DNA of 64,000 bases from Pseudomonas sp. Leaf58 (GTDB lineage: Bacteria > Pseudomonadota > Gammaproteobacteria > Pseudomonadales > Pseudomonadaceae): assembly GCF_003627215.1 (NCBI RefSeq), contig NZ_CP032677.1, forward strand, positions 2,609,501 to 2,673,500, in the 5' to 3' direction. The position numbers and the translations under genes were made by a program. Shown one piece after another: positions 45,004 to 52,794 of this stretch. How positions within the stretch are numbered: the stretch's first letter is position 1; the number at the start of each line of letters is the position of its first letter. The notes under the pieces were generated by a model. That model had not been told where the DNA came from and made no database searches. It was given only the letters and a program-made list of their open reading frames with translations.

Positions 45004-46364
45004 GTTCGTTGCGCCAACGCACACTGTGGCGGGTGATGCTGTTGCTGTTACTCGGTACAGGCCTGCTGGTGCTTTATAACTATCACGACAGCCGTCATGA
45101 GATTAACGAGGTGTATGACGCGCACCTTGCCCAAAACGCTCGCTTGTTGCAGGGCGTAATGAGCATGCCTGTGCAGGACAATTCGCGTGACGCCATGTAC
45201 CGCGCGTTCAATGAAGCACTGGGGCAAGCCGGGCAGCACCGCGTTGGTCACCCCTACGAAAGCAAGCTGGCATTTCAAGTATGGGGGGAGGGCGGTTCGC
45301 TGCTGGTGCAAACACCGAGTGCGCCCAAACTTGACCCGCCGCCGACTACCCCGGGCTTCTACGACTTTGCCAGCGGTGGCGAACAATGGCGCGGTTTCGT
45401 GTTGCCAATCCCGGAAAAGCACTGGGTCATCTGGGTTGGCGAACGCGACGATGTGCGCTACGACCTGATTGACCGCATCGTTCGCCACACCCTGTTCCCG
45501 TTCTTGCTTGGTAGCCTGGCGTTGGCACTGCTGGTATGGGCCGCGATCGGCTGGGGGCTGCGCCCGTTGCAGAATATGGCCAATGTTATCCGTGGGCGTC
45601 ATGCCGATTCGCTGGAACCACTGCAACTGGTGCCATTGCCATCCGAACTGGAGCCCATGCAGGCGGCTATCAATCGCTTGTTGGCCCAGATCGATGATTT
45701 GTTGAAGCGTGAGCATCGGTTCATTGCCGATGCCGCCCATGAAATGCGCACGCCTCTGGCGGTGTTACGTCTGCATGCACAGAATGCAGTTGCGGCCAAC
45801 AATGACTCCGAGCGTCGCAAGGCGCTGGGTTACCTCATCGCCGGGGTGGACCGCCTGACCAGGGTGGTCAACCAATTGCTGACACTGGCCCGCGTCGAAC
45901 CTCGGGTGGGGCAGCGTGTCACTGCCCAGGTCGACCTTGCCGGATTGGTCACCGATACTTTGGCTGAACTGACCCCGTGGATACTGGACCGTGGCCTGGA
46001 GCCGTCACTGGATATTGGCGAAGGTGATCATCATCTGGCCATCGATGCCAGTGCTTTGGCGATCGCGCTGCAGAACCTGGTTTCCAACGCGGTGGAGCAC
46101 TCACCCCCAGGCGGCCGTATAACAGTGTTGCTCAAGCGCCTGGAGACCCGCTTCGAACTGATTGTCGAGGATGAGGGGCCGGGTATTGAAAAGGCTGAAC
46201 TCGCGCGCGTATTCGAGCGCTTCTACAGCCGTAACAGCCCGAGTGGTGCCGGTTTGGGGTTGTCTATCGTCGCTACCATCATCGACCGCCTTGGCGGACG
46301 GGTGCGTCTCGAGAATAGGGAGAGTGGGGGATTGGCCGCCGTTTTGTCGCTGCCTTTGGCCTGA
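45000..46364 (+). CDS. Sensor histidine kinase (QseC/PmrB type)
   Basis: A 454-residue kinase. Two membrane helices (about 11-28 and 164-185), periplasmic domain between them, HAMP, phosphoacceptor His in ADAAHEMRTPL (about 241), N box NLVSNAVEHSPPGG (about 358), DEGPGI and GAGLGLSIV. Start at ATG 45000, overlapping the remnant regulator. All catalytic motifs are present, but its partner regulator is missing. Confidence 0.9.
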   Translation: MSSLRQRTLWRVMLLLLLGTGLLVLYNYHDSRHEINEVYDAHLAQNARLLQGVMSMPVQDNSRDAMYRAFNEALGQAGQHRVGHPYESKLAFQVWGEGGSLLVQTPSAPKLDPPPTTPGFYDFASGGEQWRGFVLPIPEKHWVIWVGERDDVRYDLIDRIVRHTLFPFLLGSLALALLVWAAIGWGLRPLQNMANVIRGRHADSLEPLQLVPLPSELEPMQAAINRLLAQIDDLLKREHRFIADAAHEMRTPLAVLRLHAQNAVAANNDSERRKALGYLIAGVDRLTRVVNQLLTLARVEPRVGQRVTAQVDLAGLVTDTLAELTPWILDRGLEPSLDIGEGDHHLAIDASALAIALQNLVSNAVEHSPPGGRITVLLKRLETRFELIVEDEGPGIEKAELARVFERFYSRNSPSGAGLGLSIVATIIDRLGGRVRLENRESGGLAAVLSLPLA

Positions 46365-46395
46365 GCAAACCTGCGTGAGACGATGGGTTATTTAT

Positions 46396-46425
46396 AACTA
46401 AACTAAATGAATATTTAGTGTAGTT
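46396..46425 (+). terminator. AT-rich hairpin after the kinase gene
   Basis: AACTAAACTAAAT (46396-46408) / ATTTAGTGTAGTT (46413-46425), 12 of 13 pairs, 32 bases past the stop. No T-run, so terminator role is tentative. Confidence 0.4.
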
Positions 46426-46467
46426 ATTCAACATTGTCATATTATAAGGGTAGGGTAACTCATCTGC

Positions 46468-46545
46468 TGAGCTAGGGGTAGCTCACGCATGATCGCTAAC
46501 GCTCACGCCCGTACGCTAGCGTTCAAGAATGAGCTAGGTAGCTCA
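46468..46545. repeat. Two copies of a TGAGCTAGG..AGCTCA palindrome
   Basis: TGAGCTAGGGGTAGCTCA (46468-46485) and TGAGCTAGGTAGCTCA (46530-46545), with an AACGCT/AGCGTT dyad (46498-46523) between. They precede a small frame at 46563 with a GGAG site. Possible operator or mRNA fold. Confidence 0.5.
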
Positions 46546-46562
46546 ACTGACGGAGAATTTCG

Positions 46563-46804
46563 ATGCAGCAGCACCTTACGCCTTGGATGATCGAAAGCGC
46601 TTACCGCTTTGCGAGGCAGTAAAGCACCTGCGTACCGGTCACGACATGATGGCTATTGCCCAGATAAATGCGGCAATTGGCATGGGAAATCTTAAAAGCT
46701 TCGTTGCCTGTCCAAACGGAAACCACGGCCAGGTCCATGACACTCACGACCTGGACGCAAGTAAGATCAAGGCAGCTCACCTTGAACTTGAGCGTTCTGG
46801 TTGA
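46563..46804 (+). pseudogene. Decayed small gene, frame interrupted
   Basis: ATG 46563 follows GACGGAGAATTTCG, but the frame (MQQHLTPWMIESAYRFARQ) stops after 19 codons. A second frame from 46583 to the TGA at 46802-46804 has a plausible 3' part (MMAIAQINAAIGMGNLKSFV). A frameshift near 46610 would join them. Product not recognised. Confidence 0.35.
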
Positions 46805-46830
46805 GCTGCACCGAGGCTGGATAAGCACGA

Positions 46831-47124
46831 TTGCTGACGCTGTTCCACGCTGTATCGGTTGAGGTCAGGGACCATCTTGGCTTTGGCCGGCAGGAAAAAT
46901 ACATTGAGCGTTACCGCAATGTCTTCACGAGTGCGCGTTATCCGTATGAAGCCAGCGCGCCAGGCGGTTATGACGACACGCTGATTTACGTTTTGGACGA
47001 CCTGATTGAGTGCGTTGTGAAGTGGTACCGCGAGCAAGGATGCCGCGACTTGTTCATGGTTTGCCATGGTATGACGCCGGCTGATTTCCAGCCTAAGACG
47101 GCCAAGCAGGCCGATCCATTATGA
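46831..47124 (+). CDS. Hypothetical protein, possible fragment
   Basis: A 97-residue frame opening at a TTG, no ribosome-binding site. Codon use looks coding (EVRDHLGFGRQEKYIERYRN). Not recognised. It may be the tail of the decayed gene before it. Confidence 0.35.
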   Translation: MLTLFHAVSVEVRDHLGFGRQEKYIERYRNVFTSARYPYEASAPGGYDDTLIYVLDDLIECVVKWYREQGCRDLFMVCHGMTPADFQPKTAKQADPL

Positions 47125-47249
47125 GCCTGGCATCAAATCTGCCCACCCACGCCCCCGACAGTTCCATGCGAAGATGCGCATAATGAGTATTATGTTAAAT
47201 CTAATATTATTCTGGCGTCCATTCTCTCGACGGGCCATGTGACTCGGAG

Positions 47250-47254
47250 CAATC
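47250..47254. repeat. Left copy of 5-bp target-site duplication (CAATC)
   Basis: CAATC directly left of the terminal repeat; the same five bases follow the right end at 55389-55393. Confidence 0.85.
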
Positions 47255-47282
47255 TGTAACCGTCGCGAATCACGGACACTCC
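47255..47282 (+). repeat. Left terminal inverted repeat
   Basis: Starts TGTAACCGTCGCGAATC and contains GGACACTCC. Compared inward, the right end differs at 5 of 28 positions. Confidence 0.88.
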
Positions 47283-47365
47283 TACCCCTGAAAACCCCGA
47301 ACCCCCCAGCCCACAAGGCCTCCAGCCTTTCTGGGATGCTTCTGAACTCCAGCAAACCTCAGAAA

Positions 47366-48009
47366 TGCGGACACTTTTGCCTCTGAGCGCCTTCCGCAAA
47401 CCCTTGAATCCATTAGGTATCTTCAAAAAACGATCGTTTGAACCGTTGCTCCGGTTTTCTACGCTATCTGGACACTCGAGTAATCTGCGGGATTTCCAAA
47501 ACCACCCCTGTAAGCCAGTAAATCTAACGCCTGCAGGGTGGTTTGCGCCTAATGCGGACACCTTCCTGCGCACACAGCGAACCCCATAATCAGGACACTT
47601 TCCATATTCAACGCTCAACGAGCCACAGTTCTCACCTGAAATACACATATACCCTGAACCGCCCCCGAAGCCCAGCAGCACCAAGCAGACAAATCGCTCC
47701 AAGCCAAGCGCTCCGGGCCTCACAACGGTTTCCACGATCTCGATCTTGGAATTGAGGTCTCTGGAAACCGCTTAGCAGTAAAGCTTTCGCACAGCTCATC
47801 CACGAACGACTCTCCGAGCCGTTTTTCTGCGAACGCGACGATAATGCGGACACTTTCCAAAGCCCGCCCTGAGCAACCACCAGGCGGGATCCCTGTTTTT
47901 GCTGCCTTTGGTGTAATTTGCGGTCAGTGCGGACACTTTCCGAAATCGACTTGCACGACAATAATGCGGACACTTTCGTATGAATAAGCTTGTAATTTGG
48001 ACACTTTCG
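47366..48009 (+). repeat. Left-end array of GGACACTTT repeats
   Basis: Copies, all in the same orientation as the left terminal repeat: about 47366 (TGCGGACACTTTT), 47466 (TCTGGACACTC, weak), 47552 (ATGCGGACACCTTCC), 47589 (ATCAGGACACTTTCC), 47843 (AATGCGGACACTTTCC), 47927 (TGCGGACACTTTCC), 47963 (AATGCGGACACTTTC), 47994 (AATTTGGACACTTTC). Probably transposase binding sites. No gene is convincing in 47283-48545 (the frame 47190-47735 spans the transposon end); a 35-codon frame at 48347-48454 is unsupported. Confidence 0.7.
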
Positions 48010-48475
48010 GGGGGGAAATGGACATTGGAGTGACGAAGCGTATTTATACCTATATTGCCAATTCACGCCAGTGACTAGAGAACCTCAAAGAGGCTTCCTC
48101 ATCCTGCAAACAATATAGAGGAAATTCGCATAGTTCCTAAAGTCCTGCACCCGAAGGTGGCCACTGAAGCTAAAACAACAATATTCTTATAAACCGAAAT
48201 TTATCTGAGTGGCACGGCACCACCAATGTCTGACGCTGCCAGATGCAAATTGCTCATATATGACGCAGCCGGGCAGATCCATAACTCCGAATATGGCCTA
48301 GTGAGTTTCTTGTCATATGTCAAGCAAGCATGATAGTCACGGACGGATGGTGTTGATGGGCAAAAAATTTGTCAAGGTTGCGGTCGGCCAAACTTGGCGC
48401 TACTATCCGGCAATTCCCATTAACTATGGCCAGTCGATTGAAGTGAGTGATTGAAGCGGGCGGTACAGGAGGTGA

Positions 48476-48507
48476 AAACTTCCTAAAACAGCCAGATTAG
48501 GAAGTTT
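48476..48507. promoter_or_regulatory. Hairpin upstream of the tyrosine recombinase
   Basis: AAACTTCCTAA (48476-48486) / TTAGGAAGTTT (48497-48507), perfect 11-bp stem, 38 bases before the recombinase ATG. Could be a terminator, operator or recombination site. Confidence 0.45.
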
Positions 48508-48545
48508 CAATTGCTGACGTATGCCAGCCCATTACGGTAAGTAAG

Positions 48546-49853
48546 ATGACCTGCACTCCCCGGCCCATATTTGAATCTCACAGTGATTTCGTGGATCAGG
48601 ATTTCACTGTAGGCCGGCCATCAATCACGAGCGTCGAGCGATTCTTGGAAGGCTTTGCTCCCGAACTCAAAGCCATCCCAGGGTTCCTGGCTATCAGGGG
48701 TTATCTGAGGTGTTATGCCGACAACGCGCTCACATACAGCACGTACCGAGGCCACGTTGAGCGGCTATTTCTCTGGGCGCTGATTGTGCGCCAGAAGCCT
48801 GTGCACGAGTTGAAACGGCTTGATGCCGAAGCGTATCTTGAGTTTTGCAAACACCCGCCAGCCACTTGGGTTGGGCCAGTCATTCGCAATCGGTTCATTT
48901 CAGAAAATGCTTTAAGTAGTGCTGATCAGCTACCGGATCTGGAATTAGCGGCCAACCCCAAATGGAAGCCTTTCACACTGCGCGCTCCGAAACAAAATCG
49001 CAGCCTGAGTGAAAGTACTGGGGACAATTCGTCGACCGACTATCACTCATCATCCGGCAGCATGAGCAATGTATTCAAAATTGCAAGCGGCTTTTATGAA
49101 TATCTAGTGGAAGAAGAAATCGCTACTTCGAATCCGTTCCGCAAGGTTTCTAAAAAGGGGCAGTATAGTTCATCTCAGCTAGAATCCAGCACTTCTCGGG
49201 CGTTGACCCCTTTGCAATGGGATTATGTGATTGACACTGCAGAATCCATGGCCGCTGCTGATCCTAGGAAACATGAGCGCACCCTATTCGTGCTCGTTAC
49301 GATGTTCAGCATGTATTTGCGCATATCGGATATCGTTGGGCGTACCAATTGGCAGCCCACCATGGGAGATTTTCGTCTGGATGCTGATGAAAACTGGTGG
49401 TTCTATGTTGTGGGTAAGGGCAACAAGTCCGGAAAAATCGCAGTGCGTGATGAGTATGTAACGAAGTATCTCACAAGGTACCGTACCTTCATTGGACTGA
49501 GTCCATTGCCTACTTATCAGGAGAAAACTCCGCTTCTGAAAACGCTGAGCGGTCGCGCAGGCCTCTCGGATCGACAGGTGCGCGCCCTCCTCCAAACCGT
49601 TTTTGACCAAGCGCTCGTCAGAATGCGTGCAGAAGGACGTGAGCCTTATGAAATGGACAGCCTGCGCGTAGCATCATCGCACTGGCTACGTCATACCTCG
49701 GCGACCTTTGATGCGCCGTTCAGAAACGCGAAGGATCTCCAGTACGATCTAAGGCATTCCAACTTGGCGACAACTCAAAACACCTACTACCACTCACATG
49801 ATCAAGAGCGAGCGCGGTCGGTCAAACACTTAGGAACGCGAGACAGAGGCTGA
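48546..49853 (+). CDS. Tyrosine recombinase (site-specific integrase)
   Basis: A 435-residue phage-integrase-family protein. N-terminal SAM-like DNA-binding region (about 40-190); catalytic Arg in MYLRISDIVG (about 260-269), Lys in VGKGNKSGKI (about 295-304), HWLRHT (about 380-385), LRHSNLATTQNTYYHSHD for His and the nucleophilic Tyr (about 402-419). All key residues are present, so it looks active. It takes the place of the serine resolvase of Tn5053-like elements and might resolve cointegrates. Carried inside the transposon. Confidence 0.88.
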   Translation: MTCTPRPIFESHSDFVDQDFTVGRPSITSVERFLEGFAPELKAIPGFLAIRGYLRCYADNALTYSTYRGHVERLFLWALIVRQKPVHELKRLDAEAYLEFCKHPPATWVGPVIRNRFISENALSSADQLPDLELAANPKWKPFTLRAPKQNRSLSESTGDNSSTDYHSSSGSMSNVFKIASGFYEYLVEEEIATSNPFRKVSKKGQYSSSQLESSTSRALTPLQWDYVIDTAESMAAADPRKHERTLFVLVTMFSMYLRISDIVGRTNWQPTMGDFRLDADENWWFYVVGKGNKSGKIAVRDEYVTKYLTRYRTFIGLSPLPTYQEKTPLLKTLSGRAGLSDRQVRALLQTVFDQALVRMRAEGREPYEMDSLRVASSHWLRHTSATFDAPFRNAKDLQYDLRHSNLATTQNTYYHSHDQERARSVKHLGTRDRG

Positions 49854-49860
49854 TACTGCG

Positions 49861-49917
49861 CTGCCCTGCTCTTGCGTCACTATAATGAAAGGGCAAGCTC
49901 AATACGCACAGGGCAGC
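49861..49917. other. Inverted repeat after the recombinase gene
   Basis: CTGCCCTG (49861-49868) / CAGGGCAG (49910-49917), with CTTGC/GCAAG inside. Terminator or recombination-site candidate. Confidence 0.35.
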
Positions 49918-50146
49918 ATTGGTATCCCATGGAGACCCTACCTGTGCCAGGCTAAAAACTCAGTCTCAATCAGATAAACTAAGTCAATTGCGACCATGCT
50001 CACTACACATCTGCTGCGCCGCCTGATTGGACATTAAAGCTGTATATATATACAGTATTGGGTCGACCACGCCCGCTCCAGGCACCCTGCCCTTGCCTTT
50101 GCCCTTTTCCGCACAAGCGCCAGCGGTTTGCACAGCTAGGCAAAAA

Positions 50147-50212
50147 CTAAGCTAGAGCTTAGATTCTCACCCCAACCGCTCAGAAGTCTGCAAAAACTAA
50201 GGTAAACCTTAG
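50147..50212. repeat. Two palindromes CTAAGSTNNASCTTAG 50 bp apart
   Basis: CTAAGCTAGAGCTTAG (50147-50162) and CTAAGGTAAACCTTAG (50197-50212), each preceded by GCAAAAA. Each is a perfect dyad, and the copies start exactly 50 bp apart. Operator or recombination-site candidate, in the 473-bp gap 49854-50326 where I see no gene. Confidence 0.6.
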
Positions 50213-50255
50213 ATTTCAACGGCGTCTTCTAGTCACTGTCGCCTCACACAGATAG

Positions 50256-50318
50256 CTGTAAACCAACTTTTTGCACTGTAAACCACAGCGGTTAACAGTA
50301 TAAAAAATTGGTTTACAG
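50256..50318. repeat. Nested inverted repeats of GTAAACC
   Basis: CTGTAAACCAA (50256-50266) / TTGGTTTACAG (50308-50318) enclosing ACTGTAAACC (50275-50284) / GGTTAACAGT (50290-50299). Ends 9 bases from the stop codon of the 328-residue gene; may form a terminator for it or bind a regulator. Confidence 0.55.
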
Positions 50319-50326
50319 CCTCTGCT

Positions 50327-51313
50327 CTACCCTTCGGAGGCAGGGAACAGCGCCCGTTGGCTCAGCAGGAGCAATCCCAGCAGGCTGGAGGCCTTGTCCT
50401 TACGGTTTTCGATAGCCTCCTCGAGCAGTGCCCGGGCGTCTTCCTGCGTGAGTTTCAGCGTACCGGTAGCCAGTGCAGCGGCAAACTCTAAGGCGGCATC
50501 GCCGTAAGTCCGCTCCCAGCGGGCGAATACCTTGGCGATGAACTCCTTCATCAGCTTGCTCAATTCCGGGCTTGCTGAGTAATCAAGCTCTGAAGGGAGA
50601 CACGCCCGGAGGAATGACGCCTGCAGGACGTTGTCGTTAAACCGGAGGAAGCACTCCGGTGATAACACCACGGATTCATACCCCGTCGGTTGCAGGCGCA
50701 GCTCATGATTTTCGTGCTCCCGAGCGAACTGGAGGACGGCAGCAATCGTAAAGAACACCGTGCTTTGCGGTACGTTTTGGCAGTCCTTGCCCACATTACT
50801 TGAGGGGTCGAAGAACAAAAAACCATCGGATAGGGCGAGCGCGTTGCCATTATGTTTTGGCAGGAAGCTGTGCTTGTGCTCCTCAATCAGCTCAGCGGCC
50901 TCATCAAGAGCCTGATGACGAACCTCGTCCGAGACTGCAGGCGTGAAGCCGACGTCATCGACCTGCCCGGCGGAGGTAACCTTGGTCAACCGACTCCAGG
51001 CGTTTTCTTTTCCGTCATCTCCGATGGGCAGGCACAGCCAGTTAGAGAAGCCATACTCCCGGGGCGTGGGGTTCTTCATCAGGAAAGTTTTGAGAAGCGT
51101 CCAGGCTCTCGCGCTCTGTGGAATCCCGATCGGTGCAAGGAACCTGCGCGGCACGGTCGCATCCATGTAGGCCCGCAGATCACGACTGATTTCTCTCAGG
51201 ATGCCGCCATCGCGCGCAACTACTGTCGCGACCAGCACCCCGGAGAACCTGGCTATAGAGCGTATCAATGTCAGCAGCGTTTTTAACATTGTAATTCTTG
51301 ACGGTAAGCTCAA
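50327..51313 (-). CDS. Unknown transposon-borne protein, 5' end possibly frameshifted
   Basis: A 328-residue frame with no domain I recognise, charged and soluble; regions like RFSGVLVATVVARDGG and RRFLAPIGIPQSARAW look conserved-type. The first ~15 codons are doubtful: another frame from ATG 51331 reads MPDLKRIELTVKNYNVKNAA then DIDTLYS and runs out after a stop, while the 51313 start (GTG/other) has no clear ribosome-binding site. A frameshift near 51250 may have occurred, in which case the true start is 51331. Confidence 0.5.
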   Translation of the reverse strand: MSLPSRITMLKTLLTLIRSIARFSGVLVATVVARDGGILREISRDLRAYMDATVPRRFLAPIGIPQSARAWTLLKTFLMKNPTPREYGFSNWLCLPIGDDGKENAWSRLTKVTSAGQVDDVGFTPAVSDEVRHQALDEAAELIEEHKHSFLPKHNGNALALSDGFLFFDPSSNVGKDCQNVPQSTVFFTIAAVLQFAREHENHELRLQPTGYESVVLSPECFLRFNDNVLQASFLRACLPSELDYSASPELSKLMKEFIAKVFARWERTYGDAALEFAAALATGTLKLTQEDARALLEEAIENRKDKASSLLGLLLLSQRALFPASEG

Positions 51314-51528
51314 TTCGTTTCAGATCAGGCATGCATTTTCCTTAGTGCATTGAAAAAGGCCACGTGAATACGGACGGGCACGAAGCCGTCCAGCCGGTTG
51401 GTCAGCGGATACATAAAGCTTTAAATCCAAGGTGCTCGCCGCGCCTTGCCAGGTACTACAGCTTGAAAGCGGCCTTCATGCTGGGTGAGCCAACCCAAGT
51501 GGATGCTCACTGCGACTCGCTGAGCTCG

Positions 51529-52101
51529 CTAGCGATAACGTAGTAGTCTTTGCCACTTAGGCTGCGCATTAACCACGGAAGATGGTGAGTGATGTGTCAC
51601 CACTACCGTTTTGCCGTCAAACGGTTGAGCAAGCTCTTGGGTGAGCCAGTCATTGGCGATGCGGTTCCGGGTAATCAGGTCGTCCGGTCGAAGTCGCCTG
51701 TAGTGGGAATCACACCGAATGTACTTAAAGTCGTTCATGCACTGCCTAGCGGCACCGCTAGCTGCGACCCAGTTCCCTGTTGAGGTGAAGTCAGTCCATG
51801 CTGTGGTGCCGAGGATCCTGACATCCCCCAAAATTAGCGATTCGTTTTCTAGAACATGCACGTGGCCGGCCGCCGTGTCCTTCATCTTCTGCAAGGTGCG
51901 ATCAAGGTGCCCGTCGTAATATTCGTGGTTGCCTGTGATGTACGCGACCTGGCAGGCGAACGTCTCGTTGGCCCATTGGACGCCCCTAGCCTTTTTGTTG
52001 ATGTCGCCAGCGAGGATTACTAGGTCAACCCCAGCGTCGAGGGGCGGCGGGTCGAAACGGTGGAACTCGGCGTGGAGGTCTGAGTAGATTCTGATTCGCA
52101 A
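51529..52101 (-). CDS. Metallophosphoesterase, C-terminally truncated
   Basis: A 190-residue fragment of a calcineurin-like phosphoesterase: YSDLHAEF (metal Asp/His, about 6-13), LAGDI (about 30-34), GNHEYYDG (about 57-64), VVVTHHSPSS (about 167-176). The final GHTH-type motif of the family is missing and the protein ends in VNAQPKWQRLLRYR, so it is shortened and may be inactive. It opens at TTG 52101, at the junction with the TniB remnant. Confidence 0.72.
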   Translation of the reverse strand: MRIRIYSDLHAEFHRFDPPPLDAGVDLVILAGDINKKARGVQWANETFACQVAYITGNHEYYDGHLDRTLQKMKDTAAGHVHVLENESLILGDVRILGTTAWTDFTSTGNWVAASGAARQCMNDFKYIRCDSHYRRLRPDDLITRNRIANDWLTQELAQPFDGKTVVVTHHSPSSVVNAQPKWQRLLRYR

Positions 52102-52358
52102 AACGCTGGCCTTGAAGCTTTAGCTATAAATTGATGCAGCTGGATCATGCTCGTCTTTCCGACGCCCCCCTGACCCAAACACAACAAGCAAGGGGCAACA
52201 ACCTTCCTTGGCATGGACATAATCATGTCCATCTTTTTGAACAACCGCTCGGCGGAGGGGTGCGGAACGAAAAAATCTTTCAGGCAGGACATAGCCCGAT
52301 CATGATTGCTCAACTCAAACAGTTTGTGGCAACTGCAGTGCACATGAGAAAGATCCAT
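52102..52358 (-). pseudogene. Truncated TniB/TnsC-type transposition ATPase
   Basis: About 85 residues of N-terminal TniB: LFELSNHDRAMSCLKDFF then VPHPSAERLFKKMDMIMSMP and the Walker A motif GQGGVGKT (about 62-69). The Walker B and the rest (about 200 residues) are missing; the frame runs out of register into the metallophosphoesterase gene. The order tniA-tniB and the matching motifs identify it. The element therefore lacks a complete transposition ATPase. Confidence 0.75.
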
Positions 52359-52702
52359 AATTTATCTCCAGAAATATGTGTAATAGGTATTGATGATTAC
52401 AAGACACGCTGAAGCCTCAGTTATATCTTTGAACTGAAGTTTTAGGCTGCGCCAATAAGTTGCCAGGCTTATTTTTGTAGCGCTCTGTAGCGCCCTACAG
52501 ATGCGCTGACTAGATGCTGACTGATTCTTATAGTTATTCTGTATCTAATCAGCAGCATGGGCTGCGCAAGCAGGCCGAATAGGTGATAACCACGATCTTA
52601 AGCACCCTGCATGCAGGGTGTAGAAATTGGAAAGTAACTATTGTGCTTTCTTTAGCTCACACTTGTCGATTGGATCGGGGATTTGGAATCTAATTTTGAA
52701 TT

Positions 52703-52771
52703 CTGGGACTGGGCTTGGGGTGAGTCTGGGACTGAGTCTTGACTGAATCCCAGTCTGAGGCCTAGTCCCAG
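52703..52771. other. Nested hairpins between tniA and tniB remnant
   Basis: CTGGGACTGGGC (52703-52714) / GCCTAGTCCCAG (52760-52771) enclose CTGGGA (52726-52731) / TCCCAG (52748-52753). On the minus strand this lies 24-92 bases past the tniA stop, in the 436-bp gap 52359-52794. Probably limits tniA readthrough. Confidence 0.45.
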
Positions 52772-52794
52772 TCGCTCATAAGCTCAAGCCAGCT

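Noticed and set aside
47190..47735. 181-residue reading frame on the minus strand
   Set aside because: It crosses the transposon boundary and the repeat array, no good start or domain, so it is a chance frame.
47366..48009. CRISPR-like appearance of the GGACACTTT copies
   Set aside because: Units are short, spacing is irregular, and copies vary; no cas genes. They fit transposase sites at a transposon end.
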